From Pyrinomonadaceae bacterium (GTDB lineage: Bacteria; Acidobacteriota; Blastocatellia; Pyrinomonadales; Pyrinomonadaceae), in the NCBI GenBank assembly GCA_019694355.1, contig JAIBCB010000004.1:124001-188000 (forward strand): DNA of 64,000 bases, in the 5' to 3' direction. Each line of letters starts with the position of its first letter. Position 1 is the stretch's first letter. Below the pieces are notes generated by a model. The model did no database searches, was not told where the DNA came from, and saw only the letters and a program-made list of their open reading frames with translations. Positions 44,504 to 52,921 of this stretch are shown here, in pieces. Position numbers and translations under genes: made by a program.

Positions 44504-45862
44504 ATGGATCGTATTGTCATAATCGGTGCAGGCCTTGCGGGTTCGCTGCTTGCGATCAATCTTGCAAAACGCGGTAACGCGGTCGATGTTTACGAATCTC
44601 GCGGTGATATGCGTACAGGCAATGCCGCTCGCGGACGTTCGATAAATATGGCTCTTTCCGATCGCGGGATCGCAGCCTTACGCGAGGTCGGAATGGACGA
44701 ATATATGCTCAACGCCGCCATCCCGATGCACGGACGAATGATCCACACGCCCGCGGGCGACACAAAGCTTCTCCCGTACAGCGGCCGAAAGGGCGAATAC
44801 ATAAACTCGATCTCGCGTGCAGGATTGAATGAGGCCTTGATGACCGAGGCTGAAAAATATGCGGGCGTTGCGCTTCATTTCAATGAGCAGGTGAGCGGCT
44901 TCGACCCTGCGGGCGGTGAGCTTGAGTTCACTTCGGGCAGAACGCTAAAGAGCGATCTCGTCTTTGCGGCGGACGGTGCGGGTTCGGCCGTGCGTCAGGC
45001 ACTGGACGCAAATGTCGCGGCCTTTGTGTACCGCTCCGAATTCCTCGAACACGGCTACAAAGAGCTCGTCATTCCGCCGGGCGAGAACGGCAGTTTTCTG
45101 ATCGAGAAGAACGCCCTTCACATCTGGCCGCGGCACAAGTTTATGATGATCGCGCTTCCGAACCTTGACGGAAGTTTTACGTGCACGCTTTTCCTTGCTC
45201 ACGATGCGGCCGCCGACAGCGACGAACCGTCTTTCTCAAAACTGACGGATGAAGCGGGCCTCATCGCGTTCTTCGAGCGTGAATTTGCCGATGCTCTTCC
45301 GCTGATGCCGACACTCGCCGAAGATTTTTTTGTGAACCCGACCGGAATGCTCGGCACCGTTGATTGCTCACCTTGGCATGTCGATGGCCGCGTACTGCTT
45401 CTCGGAGATGCGGCCCACGCGATGGTGCCTTTTTACGGCCAGGGAATGAACTGTGCCTTCGAGGACGTACGAACTCTCAACGCGCTGTTGCAAGGGCAGC
45501 CTCCGCACGCAGACGGCACGATCGATTGGCGTTCGATCTTCGAGGCTTTTGAACGGGAGCGAATGCCGAACGCGGCGGCCATCCAATCGATGGCGATCGA
45601 AAATTTTTACGAGATGCGCGATAAGGTGGCCGATCCGATCTTTCAGCAAAAGCGAGCTCTCGAAACGCGGCTCGAACAGACCTACGACGACTATTTCTCG
45701 AAATATTCGATGGTCACGTTTCGAGAAGACCTGCCGTATTCCGAGGCAAAGAGACGCGGAAATCTGCAGGACGAGCTGCTAATGCGCCTGTGCGCCGACG
45801 CTGCCGACCTTTCGGAGATCGATGCCGAATCGGCTATCGCAGCCGTACGGGCACTCTACTAG
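44504..45862 (+). CDS. kmo: Kynurenine 3-monooxygenase
   Basis: Kmo hydroxylates kynurenine to 3-hydroxykynurenine with FAD and NADPH. The 452-residue protein begins with the FAD motif RIVIIGAGLAGSLLAINLAK, has ARGRSINMALSDRGIAALRE (conserved in Kmo), the GD motif VLLLGDAAHAMVPFYGQGMN, and the Kmo-type C-terminus with YSMVTFREDLPYSEAKRRG. It is the third gene of the kynU-yggS-kmo run. Its stop lies 1 bp from the stop of a convergent AhpD-like gene. Confidence 0.95.
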   Translation: MDRIVIIGAGLAGSLLAINLAKRGNAVDVYESRGDMRTGNAARGRSINMALSDRGIAALREVGMDEYMLNAAIPMHGRMIHTPAGDTKLLPYSGRKGEYINSISRAGLNEALMTEAEKYAGVALHFNEQVSGFDPAGGELEFTSGRTLKSDLVFAADGAGSAVRQALDANVAAFVYRSEFLEHGYKELVIPPGENGSFLIEKNALHIWPRHKFMMIALPNLDGSFTCTLFLAHDAAADSDEPSFSKLTDEAGLIAFFEREFADALPLMPTLAEDFFVNPTGMLGTVDCSPWHVDGRVLLLGDAAHAMVPFYGQGMNCAFEDVRTLNALLQGQPPHADGTIDWRSIFEAFERERMPNAAAIQSMAIENFYEMRDKVADPIFQQKRALETRLEQTYDDYFSKYSMVTFREDLPYSEAKRRGNLQDELLMRLCADAADLSEIDAESAIAAVRALY

Positions 45863-45863
45863 C

Positions 45864-46334
45864 CTACGCGGCGGCTGAGTGCTGTCCCGGCTGATAGCTT
45901 CCTGCGGGCGTCCGAAACGCAACATTGAAGCGATTCCACGTGTTGATCATGGTGATCACGTACGTGAGATCAGCAAGTTCGGCTTCGCTGAACTGCTCTC
46001 GTGCCTCAGCATACACGGCGTCGGGAACCTCTTGATCGGTGAGCCGCGTAACCGCCTCTGCCCAGCCGAGAGCGGCTCTTTCTCGCGGTGTAAAAAGATC
46101 GCCGGCCTCGCGCCAGGCGCTCAGAAGATAGAGCCGCTGTTCGCTGTCGCCTTCGTGACGAAGGTCTTTCGAGTGCATATCGAGGCAGTAGGCACAGCCG
46201 TTGATCTGCGAAACCCGCATATCGATCAGGTGCATCAGGTTTCGTTCGATCGTCGCGTTTTCGAGGTATGATTGAGCCGTAAGGAGTGCCTTAAAAAGGT
46301 CCTTGTTCGTGGCGTGATAATTAATGCGTTGCAT
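45864..46334 (-). CDS. AhpD-like / carboxymuconolactone decarboxylase family protein
   Basis: The 156-residue protein has the AhpD core with the redox pair and histidine, QINGCAYCLDMHSKDLRHEG, followed by LSAWREAGDLFTPRERAALG and VITMINTWNRFNVAFRTPAG. Members of this family are peroxidase-like disulfide enzymes. I start at the ATG at 46334, with a GGAGG SD 8 bases upstream; a TTG at 46346 would bury that SD. It lies convergent with kmo and divergent from the kynB-like gene. Confidence 0.93.
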   Translation of the reverse strand: MQRINYHATNKDLFKALLTAQSYLENATIERNLMHLIDMRVSQINGCAYCLDMHSKDLRHEGDSEQRLYLLSAWREAGDLFTPRERAALGWAEAVTRLTDQEVPDAVYAEAREQFSEAELADLTYVITMINTWNRFNVAFRTPAGSYQPGQHSAAA

Positions 46335-46436
46335 ATTTTCCTCCAAACTTTCGGTAAGATGTGGGGTCAGTATCTGGCCATATTTCCATTCTAGACCTTC
46401 TTGAACCGAAAACCGAAAAATGAGACGTTAGCCAGG

Positions 46437-47198
46437 ATGAGTAGTAAATTCTTCGACATCTCGATACCGCTCGACTTTCGCGGGCGGCAGCCGAATGCCT
46501 TTGGTGCAGAGGTCGCCGCTGCTGCGACGCTTGGCGACACGCGGGAAGGTTCTAGCGTCAATTTTGAGCGTTACTCGTTCTCGCCGCATTGCAGCGGAAC
46601 GCATACCGAATGTATCGGACACATCACACGCGAGCGGATCTCAGTGCGATCCTGCCTGGATGACGTGATCGTGCCCGCTGTCCTCGTCAGCATCGAAGCA
46701 GAAAGAGACTCTGCGGAAACCTACGCAGCAAAAGTACCGGGTGACCTTCAGATAACGTCCGGGAAGCTCATCGCTGCGATCGATGCTCTTGGCATCGATC
46801 CGTGCGCCATCCTCGCTGATGGTGCCCTCGTCATCCGCACGCTGCCGAACGATCCCGGCAAGATGGCCGCTGTCTATGACAACGAAAATGTTCCGCCATA
46901 TTTCACAGACGATGCGATGGAGACGATCGTCCGGTTCGGCGTAAAACACCTTCTCGTCGATCTGCCTTCGATCGATCGAATAGATGATGGCGGCCGTCTC
47001 TCAAATCATCGGAAGTTTTGGAATATGGAATTGGGAAGCGTCGAAGCCGGAGTCGATGCACGACGAAACACAACGATCACGGAGTTGATCTACGTTCCCG
47101 GTGAGGTTGCAGATGGCCGGTATCGGCTGAATCTTCAGATCGCCCCGTTCGAAGCAGATGCGGCCCCGAGCAGACCGCTTCTGCTGCCGAACGAGTAA
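46437..47198 (+). CDS. kynB: Cyclase-family protein, probable kynurenine formamidase (KynB-type)
   Basis: The 253-residue protein begins SSKFFDISIPLDFRGRQPNA and has the cyclase-family metal motif HCSGTHTECIGHI, a variant of the usual HxGTHxDxPxH in which the Asp position is Glu. Metal-dependent KynB formamidases hydrolyse N-formylkynurenine to kynurenine. The nearby kynU, kmo, nbaC and ACMSD genes support this role; other cyclase-family functions remain possible. I start at 46437 (ATG after CCAGG); the upstream extension lacks family similarity. Confidence 0.8.
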   Translation: MSSKFFDISIPLDFRGRQPNAFGAEVAAAATLGDTREGSSVNFERYSFSPHCSGTHTECIGHITRERISVRSCLDDVIVPAVLVSIEAERDSAETYAAKVPGDLQITSGKLIAAIDALGIDPCAILADGALVIRTLPNDPGKMAAVYDNENVPPYFTDDAMETIVRFGVKHLLVDLPSIDRIDDGGRLSNHRKFWNMELGSVEAGVDARRNTTITELIYVPGEVADGRYRLNLQIAPFEADAAPSRPLLLPNE

Positions 47199-47229
47199 TT
47201 AACGGGCGAATTTCGCACGCTCGATCGTT

Positions 47230-48552
47230 CTACTTTCCGCCCTTCTCAGCCCAGATCTGGACAAGATGTATGAGCGTCTCGGTCGATTTTTCGAGGCCTT
47301 TGCGTGAATTGAATTCCAGCTTTCCGTGGAAATTGTGCCCGCCGGTGAAAAGGTTCGGCGTCGGCAATCCCATTGCCGTAAGGCGTGAGCCATCCGTACC
47401 GCCGCGGATCGGCTTGCGATGTGCGTCGATGCCCGCCCGCTTTGCCGCTTCGATCGCGTAGTCAGTCAGTTGCGGATAATCCTTGAGCACCTCTTTCATA
47501 TTCAGGTAGCCAAGCTCACTCGAATAGTCGATCTTTACGTTCGGATATTTCTTCTGAGTTTCGGCAACGAGATCCTTGACCTTTTGCTCAAGCCCTGCGA
47601 ATCCGCTGATGTCGAAATCGCGAAGGAGTATTTTGACAACAGACGTCTCGATATCGAGCGTCCCGATATACGGGTGAATGTAGCTCTCGCGGCCTGTCGT
47701 GGTTTCTGGACGGTTCGGCACCTCGGTCGGAAATCGCGCAAGAAAATCACCCGCGGCATACATCGAGTTGATCATAATTCCTTTCGCGGTTCCCGGATGC
47801 GTCGAGAGACCGTGAAATGTGACGGTTGCAGTGCGTGCCGAGAAAGTTTCGTCCGAAACGTCGCCAAGTTCTTCGCCATCGACCGTATAAGCGAATTTCG
47901 CTCCCCAGCCTTTTATATCGAACTTGTCGATGCCGCCGCCGACCTCTTCGTCAGGCGTGAACGCGATGGCAATATTCCCGTGCTTGATCTGAGGGTTCTG
48001 CCGCAGGATGTCGATCATCGTCATTATCTCGGCGACGCCGGATTTATCATCCGAACCGAGGAGCGTCGTGCCGTCCGCAGTGATGATGTCATCCCCGATA
48101 AGGTTCTTAAGATCAGGATTTTTCTCGACCGTGATGACCTGCGTCTTATCATTCGGCAGGACGATATCGCCGCCCTGATAATTCTTGTGGATGATCGGAT
48201 TCACGTTCGCTCCGGAAACCGCCGGCGACGTGTCCATATGGCCGATAAAGCCGATCGTCGGCACCTTCGAATTGTCCGGAAGATTGCCCGGGATCATTCC
48301 GTAAACGATCGCGAATTCACTCGTGCGGACGTTCTGCACCCCAAGCTCGTTCAACTCTTTCGCAAGCAGCCTTGCAAGATCCCATTGCTTTGCTGTGCTC
48401 GGCACCTTGTTCTGATCCTCGGCAGACTGCGTGTCGATCTTCACATAACGAAGAAACCGCGACATCGCCGTCTCCTTCGGCGGATTGGTCTGGGCAAAGC
48501 AGATCGAAGACAGGAGGACAAATAAAAGGCCGAATAATGCAAATTGTTTCAT
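47230..48552 (-). CDS. pepT: Peptidase T (M20B tripeptidase) with signal peptide
   Basis: PepT removes the N-terminal residue of tripeptides with two zinc ions. The 440-residue product has IGFIGHMDTSPAVSG (first zinc site), GSDDKSGVAEIMTM, FTPDEEVGGGIDKFD, and the C-terminal RGGTDGSRLTAMGLPTPNLF and GGHNFHGKLEF. Unlike the usual cytosolic PepT it opens with a signal peptide (FALFGLLFVLLSSICFAQ), so it should be exported. It lies between the kynB-like gene (convergent) and the transposase region. Confidence 0.94.
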   Translation of the reverse strand: MKQFALFGLLFVLLSSICFAQTNPPKETAMSRFLRYVKIDTQSAEDQNKVPSTAKQWDLARLLAKELNELGVQNVRTSEFAIVYGMIPGNLPDNSKVPTIGFIGHMDTSPAVSGANVNPIIHKNYQGGDIVLPNDKTQVITVEKNPDLKNLIGDDIITADGTTLLGSDDKSGVAEIMTMIDILRQNPQIKHGNIAIAFTPDEEVGGGIDKFDIKGWGAKFAYTVDGEELGDVSDETFSARTATVTFHGLSTHPGTAKGIMINSMYAAGDFLARFPTEVPNRPETTTGRESYIHPYIGTLDIETSVVKILLRDFDISGFAGLEQKVKDLVAETQKKYPNVKIDYSSELGYLNMKEVLKDYPQLTDYAIEAAKRAGIDAHRKPIRGGTDGSRLTAMGLPTPNLFTGGHNFHGKLEFNSRKGLEKSTETLIHLVQIWAEKGGK

Positions 48553-48606
48553 ATCAAAATTGTAAGCTCCTTAATTTCGACGGCAACGACAAAAATGTAT
48601 TTTCTT

Positions 48607-48665
48607 ATCGCCAACGGCGATCAACCTCTAAAGCCTAGGGTAAGGCCGCAGGCCGTAACCCTAGG
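48607..48665 (+). repeat. Left REP-like block
   Basis: It holds two adjacent hairpins: ATCGCC/GGCGAT, and CCTAGGGT/AACCCTAGG around GGCC-GCA-GGCC. It matches the right block at 49217-49279 in inverted orientation with a few differences. A further single hairpin (GTCGCtgaaGGCGAC) is at 48689-48703. Confidence 0.8.
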
Positions 48666-48715
48666 AAACGAACCAACCAAAATATTCTGTCGCTGAAGGC
48701 GACGAGCATCGGCGT

Positions 48716-49159
48716 TCAATCCCAACAATAACGTTCATCGATCTCAACTTCGTATCTTTGACACAGCGCTCGGAACTCATCCTGGAACGTCTGCCTTTTA
48801 TGATGCTCCTTTTGCGAACGAATATACCCCGAAACATTCACGACCTGCGATTGGCCGATGGAAAATGCCCCGTAACCACGCTGCCAATAGAATTTCGCAA
48901 CGCCCTGTTCCTTCATCCATTTAGACGTTTCGCGTTTAATGTCGCCGACAAGTTTGCTGATGTCCGCTCGCCCGATCGAAGTGAGAATATGAATATGATC
49001 GGCGTCGCATCCGGCAATGATCATTCGACCGCTATTGTTTTTTATTATACCGCTTATGTATCCAAAAAGTTGCGGTTCGAGATCGGCGGGGATCATTCGA
49101 ACTCGATCTTTTGTTGACCAGACAACGTGGACCAGGATCTTAACGAGAGACTGCGGCAT
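48716..49159 (-). CDS. Y1 (HUH) transposase, IS200/RAYT type
   Basis: The 147-residue protein is a Y1_Tnp single-domain transposase: ILVHVVWSTKDRVRMI at the start, the HUH motif in GCDADHIHILTSI, and the helix with the nucleophile tyrosine, VVNVSGYIRSQKEHHKRQTF. These enzymes cut and join single-stranded DNA at hairpins. The size and the flanking REP-like palindromes fit a REP-associated transposase more than a full IS200 element. A GCTCCC/GGGAGC hairpin lies 20 bp upstream (49180-49196). Confidence 0.92.
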   Translation of the reverse strand: MPQSLVKILVHVVWSTKDRVRMIPADLEPQLFGYISGIIKNNSGRMIIAGCDADHIHILTSIGRADISKLVGDIKRETSKWMKEQGVAKFYWQRGYGAFSIGQSQVVNVSGYIRSQKEHHKRQTFQDEFRALCQRYEVEIDERYCWD

Positions 49160-49216
49160 ATTTGTTGTTGCCTATTGTTGCTCCCTTTCAGGGAGCATTC
49201 CGGGTTTGGAACTAAT

Positions 49217-49279
49217 CCCTAGGGTTGCGGCCTTTCGGCCTTACTCTAGGCTTTTTAGGTTCGTCGCCGTTGGCGACAG
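49217..49279 (-). repeat. Right REP-like block
   Basis: It is the inverted counterpart of the left block: CCCTAGGGTTGCGGCC, TTTC loop, GGCCTTACTCTAGG, then GTCGCC/GGCGAC. It lies directly next to the aldehyde dehydrogenase stop codon and may also act as its 3' end hairpin. Confidence 0.8.
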
Positions 49280-50734
49280 CTAGATCCTCACGCAAACATT
49301 CTTCTCTTCGGTGAAGAACCGCAGGGCTTCGAAGCCGCCTTCGCGGCCCATTCCGCTGTCTTTGACGCCGCCGAATGGCGTTCGGAGGTCGCGGAGAAGC
49401 CAGCAGTTTATCCAAACGATGCCGGCTTCCAGCGAAGCGGCCATGCGATGAGCCCGTGAAAGATCTTCGGTCCACAACGTCGCCGAAAGCCCGTAGCGGA
49501 CGCTGTTCGCATAACCGAGCACTTCGTCCTCTGTGTCGAACGGCATAACGGTCACGACCGGGCCGAAGATCTCCTCCTGGTTCGTGCGGCAATCGAAAGG
49601 CAGGCCTTCGACAACGGTCGGCTGGATGAAGTATCCAGACGTACAGCGTGGCCCAGTCGCTATCGCTCCCGGTTCTGACCCACCCGTCAAGATCGTGCCG
49701 CCTTCGGTCTTTGCAAGCTCGATATACGACATTATCTTGTCGAAATGCTGTTTCGAAACGATCGCTCCGACATCGGTCGACCAATCGCTCGGATCGCCGA
49801 CTTTTAAGGCGGCGACACGCGTGACAAAGTCTTTTTTAAATCTTTCATAGATCGGCCGCTCGACGAAAATGCGAGAACCGCATAGACAGATCTCACCTTG
49901 ATTTGAGAATGACGAGTGGATCGTGGTTGCCAGCATTTCGTCGTAATTGCAGTCAGCGAATATGATGTTCGGATTCTTTCCTCCGAGTTCGAGTGAAAGC
50001 TTCTTGAACATCGGAGCTGCAACTCGTGCGATCTCTTCTCCAGTTCTTGTGCCGCCGGTGAACGAGATCGCCTTCGTGTCACGATGGGCGACGATCGCCG
50101 AGCCGACCTTCGGTCCGAGGCCGTGCACGATATTCAACACGCCGGGCGGAAGGCCGGCCTCGATACAAAGTTTTGACAGCATAAACGCCGTCATTGGCGT
50201 AACTTCGCTGGGCTTTGCGACGACGGTGCAGCCCGCGGCGATCGCCGGAGCGATCTTCCACGTAAAAAGATAGAGCGGAAGATTCCACGGGCTAATACAG
50301 CCGACGACGCCAAGCGGCTGTCTCAGCGTGTAGTTGATCGCGTTGCGGCCGACGGTGTCGTACGACTCGTTCGAAAGATGCATCGCCGCCGTCGCGTAGA
50401 AGTGAAAGTTCGCGATCGCACGCGGAATATCTATCGTGCGGGCGAGCGTTACGGGCTTTCCATTGTCGCGAGATTCTGCTCTCGCCAGGTCTTCGAGGTC
50501 GCGTTCGATCAGGCCGCACAAACGCATCAGAACCGCGAATCGTTCCTCGGCAGAGGTCGCTGACCAAGCCGGAAATGCCGCCTTTGCCGCTTCGACCGCC
50601 AGATCGACATCGCGTTCGTCCGAATCCGCGATCTGCGAATATACCTCGCCTGTTGCGGGCTCAAAATTGTCCAGATACGCGTCGGACTGCGGCCCCACGA
50701 TCTTTCCGTTTACGTAGTTTTGTATAAGTTGCAT
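49280..50734 (-). CDS. 2-Aminomuconic / 2-hydroxymuconic semialdehyde dehydrogenase
   Basis: The 484-residue aldehyde dehydrogenase has GCISPWNLPLYLFTWKIAPA, the NAD region SFTGGTRTGEEIARVAAPMF, the Glu motif LELGGKNPNIIF, the nucleophile Cys in SNQGEICLCGSRIFVERPIY, and EEIFGPVVTVMPFDTEDEV. The GEICLCGSRI form is typical of muconic semialdehyde dehydrogenases. In the kynurenine route it would oxidise 2-aminomuconate semialdehyde to 2-aminomuconate, after ACMSD. I start at 50734 (MQLIQNYVNGK). It is transcribed away from the zinc-ribbon cluster. Confidence 0.92.
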   Translation of the reverse strand: MQLIQNYVNGKIVGPQSDAYLDNFEPATGEVYSQIADSDERDVDLAVEAAKAAFPAWSATSAEERFAVLMRLCGLIERDLEDLARAESRDNGKPVTLARTIDIPRAIANFHFYATAAMHLSNESYDTVGRNAINYTLRQPLGVVGCISPWNLPLYLFTWKIAPAIAAGCTVVAKPSEVTPMTAFMLSKLCIEAGLPPGVLNIVHGLGPKVGSAIVAHRDTKAISFTGGTRTGEEIARVAAPMFKKLSLELGGKNPNIIFADCNYDEMLATTIHSSFSNQGEICLCGSRIFVERPIYERFKKDFVTRVAALKVGDPSDWSTDVGAIVSKQHFDKIMSYIELAKTEGGTILTGGSEPGAIATGPRCTSGYFIQPTVVEGLPFDCRTNQEEIFGPVVTVMPFDTEDEVLGYANSVRYGLSATLWTEDLSRAHRMAASLEAGIVWINCWLLRDLRTPFGGVKDSGMGREGGFEALRFFTEEKNVCVRI

Positions 50735-51014
50735 TCCGAACCTATTGTAGTTCACTTATGAGCGATCTTCGCTTCAATTTGCTTGCAGCAATTTGGCACA
50801 TTTCGGCCCGAACTTTCGCATTTTAGATAAGACAGTAAAAAAAGCTTCCAAAATGCAACGAACACGGCCCTGACTGCTTTTGTATATGAAAAGACTGACC
50901 TATATTATCACCATCAGATCTTTAACACAGTCCCCACGCCCAGACAGCTTCGGGGCGAATTGTGCATTGTGCTCAGACATTGTTGCAAGGCAAAGGATAT
51001 CTTGACCCAACCAT

Positions 51015-51473
51015 ATGACCCGAACTTGTCCGAAATGTAATCAGACGAATCCGCCGGATGCCGCTTTCTGTCTTAATTGTGCGGCCGCTTTGGGACTCGG
51101 CGCACCAACTCCGACACAAAACCCGCAGGCCGGCGGTCAGTCACCTTATATCGGCGCACCGCCTCAAGCATTTGGCGGCACGCCGAATTTTGCCGTACAA
51201 GGAAATCCGCAGGCTCCGCCGAGCCAAAGGCCGTTGATCTCGGTCATACTCGCGGGCGTCGGGTTGATATGCTGCGGGCCGCTCACCGGGATTCCCGCCG
51301 CACTCGTCGGCTGGCTTGAACTCGACGCGATCAAGAACGGTAAATCGTCCCCCGACGGCAAAATGATGGCGCAGATCGGCTTTTGGGGCGGGATCGGCGT
51401 AACGATCATCCACGGTATTCTCTGGGTCCTTTACCTACTCTTTGGAATGTTCGCTTCGATGGCTCCCTACTAA
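51015..51473 (+). CDS. Zinc-ribbon membrane protein with DUF4190-like domain
   Basis: The 152-residue protein has an N-terminal zinc ribbon (TCPKCNQTNPPDAAFCLNC), a Pro/Gln/Gly-rich linker and a C-terminal membrane region with two hydrophobic segments (LISVILAGVGLICCGPLTGI and GIGVTIIHGILWVLYLLFGM) of the DUF4190 type. Members are found next to varied genes; no function is established. It begins a three-gene run: the next gene starts 5 bp after its stop and also has a zinc ribbon. Confidence 0.82.
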   Translation: MTRTCPKCNQTNPPDAAFCLNCAAALGLGAPTPTQNPQAGGQSPYIGAPPQAFGGTPNFAVQGNPQAPPSQRPLISVILAGVGLICCGPLTGIPAALVGWLELDAIKNGKSSPDGKMMAQIGFWGGIGVTIIHGILWVLYLLFGMFASMAPY

Positions 51474-51478
51474 GGCTT

Positions 51479-52921
51479 ATGGCGACCGGTATCAAATGCA
51501 GCAATGGACACGACCAGCCTCAGGCTGGCGCTAGGTTTTGTATTTATTGCGGTGTTGCTCTGGCGGCATTCCCGCAACCGGCCGTGGGTGCGCCTCCGCC
51601 TCAGGCACCGCTGCCAAACCCACAGCCTATTCCGGGTCAGTTTCCGCCCGCACAGCAGGCCGCAGGAATGTATCAGAACTACCCGCCGCCTCAGCCGCAG
51701 CAATACTATCCGCAGCAGCCGCAATACGCTCCCGCCTACCCGCCGCCTGTTCAGCAGATCAGTTGCTACACGTGCGGAGGAGACGGAGCAAATCTTCCTG
51801 ATAAGGTCGTCATCTGCCCGGAATGCCGTCGGTTAAAACCAATAGTTCCGGGCTATCAGGTCGATAATTCAGCGTTCGCCTGGGCTGCTGACGCAAAGGC
51901 AATGGCCGTGCTCCGATCGATCAAGCCGATGAGCCTGGCGGCAAAAGCTGTTTCGGACAAGGTCGGCCGACGCTGGATCGAATCTACCTTCAACGGTGTG
52001 CAGCTTGGCGAGAAGCAACTCCCGCACGTGTTCGGGCAAGCTGTGCGGGCAGCCCGCATACTCGGGATGCCGAAGATGCCGAACGTCTATATTTCCGGCG
52101 AACGAGCGTGGGATATGCTCACATTCGGCACCGACCACGATTCTTTTATCGTCATAGGTTCTGCTCTCGCAGGAAACTTTCAAGGCGTTGATATGCTCTT
52201 CCTGCTCGCACGCGAGATGGGACATTGCAAGGCCGGGCACGCCCTTTGGAAGACGGTGATCAGATTCTTTCTTGGCGAACAAGGCCCGGCAAAAGGCTTT
52301 ATGGCGGGTGGCGTACTCGCAAATATCCTAAGTCCGTCGGCTCTGATCGGCGGCGCGATGGAGATGCCGCTGCTTGCATGGGCACGTCAGGCAGAGATCA
52401 CCGCCGACCGTGCGGGCCTGCTCGCCGTAGGCAACGAAGAGGTCGCTCGACGCGTCCTTTTGTCGTGGACGCTCAAATCTTCTTTCATTTTCAAGCAGAT
52501 CAATATCAATACCTGGCTCGAGCAGCAGTCGGTTGACGATGACTCATACGGAAAACTTTCTGAGCTTACGACAACGTCAACGCCGTACATCGGTCCGCGT
52601 CTGAAACTCTTGACACAGTTCGCCGCAAGCCAGGAATTTAAGCATTCGCTCTCCATCATCTCTCAAACGATAAAGGCCGGCGCACCAAAACAGCCCGCTC
52701 AGCAAAAGGTCGATCCGGACGTTCTGCGCTTCAAGTGTTCAGCTTGCGGCACCCCGATGCGAATCCCGAAAAAGGCGTTAGCTGGCAAGACCGAACTTCC
52801 GGTCAAGTGTCCTGACGCAAAATGCAAGGCCATTACGCGTCTAACAAAAAATGCAAAGTCCGGTGGAAATGCCGGGCCAAAGGTTCCAACAAAACAGGAG
52901 AATTTGAACTATGGCGACTAG
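51479..52921 (+). CDS. M48-like metallopeptidase homologue with zinc ribbons and degenerate HExxH
   Basis: The 480-residue protein has an N-terminal zinc ribbon (CSNGHDQPQAGARFCIYC), a Pro/Gln/Tyr-rich linker, a second ribbon (SCYTCGGDG ... VVICPECRR) and an M48/Ste24-like domain (residues about 135-390). A C-terminal ribbon follows (KCSACGTPMRIPKKAL ... VKCPDAKCK). The metal motif expected as HExxH reads LLAREMGHCKAGH, so the first zinc histidine is Arg; the later Glu and AEITADRAG are kept. It may be a pseudoprotease or bind metal differently. It overlaps the acidic-repeat gene by 11 bp. Confidence 0.85.
   Translation: MATGIKCSNGHDQPQAGARFCIYCGVALAAFPQPAVGAPPPQAPLPNPQPIPGQFPPAQQAAGMYQNYPPPQPQQYYPQQPQYAPAYPPPVQQISCYTCGGDGANLPDKVVICPECRRLKPIVPGYQVDNSAFAWAADAKAMAVLRSIKPMSLAAKAVSDKVGRRWIESTFNGVQLGEKQLPHVFGQAVRAARILGMPKMPNVYISGERAWDMLTFGTDHDSFIVIGSALAGNFQGVDMLFLLAREMGHCKAGHALWKTVIRFFLGEQGPAKGFMAGGVLANILSPSALIGGAMEMPLLAWARQAEITADRAGLLAVGNEEVARRVLLSWTLKSSFIFKQININTWLEQQSVDDDSYGKLSELTTTSTPYIGPRLKLLTQFAASQEFKHSLSIISQTIKAGAPKQPAQQKVDPDVLRFKCSACGTPMRIPKKALAGKTELPVKCPDAKCKAITRLTKNAKSGGNAGPKVPTKQENLNYGD

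Larger units (their letters stand above)
48607..49279 (-). mobile_element. REP-flanked Y1-transposase unit (RAYT-like)
   Basis: A single Y1 transposase gene is flanked by matching palindromic blocks in opposite orientation. Left: 48607-48665, GCCAACGGCGAT then CCTAGGGTAAGGCC...AACCCTAGG. Right: 49217-49279, the inverted form with CCCTAGGGTTGCGGCC and TTGGCGAC. Each block holds two stem-loops (a GTCGCC/GGCGAC hairpin and a CCTAGGGT/AACCCTAGG hairpin). The right block ends at the base beside the aldehyde dehydrogenase stop. Confidence 0.75.

Noticed and set aside
47419..48525. 368-codon plus-strand frame
   Set aside because: It is antisense to pepT; composition is Arg/Asp/His-rich as expected of a shadow.
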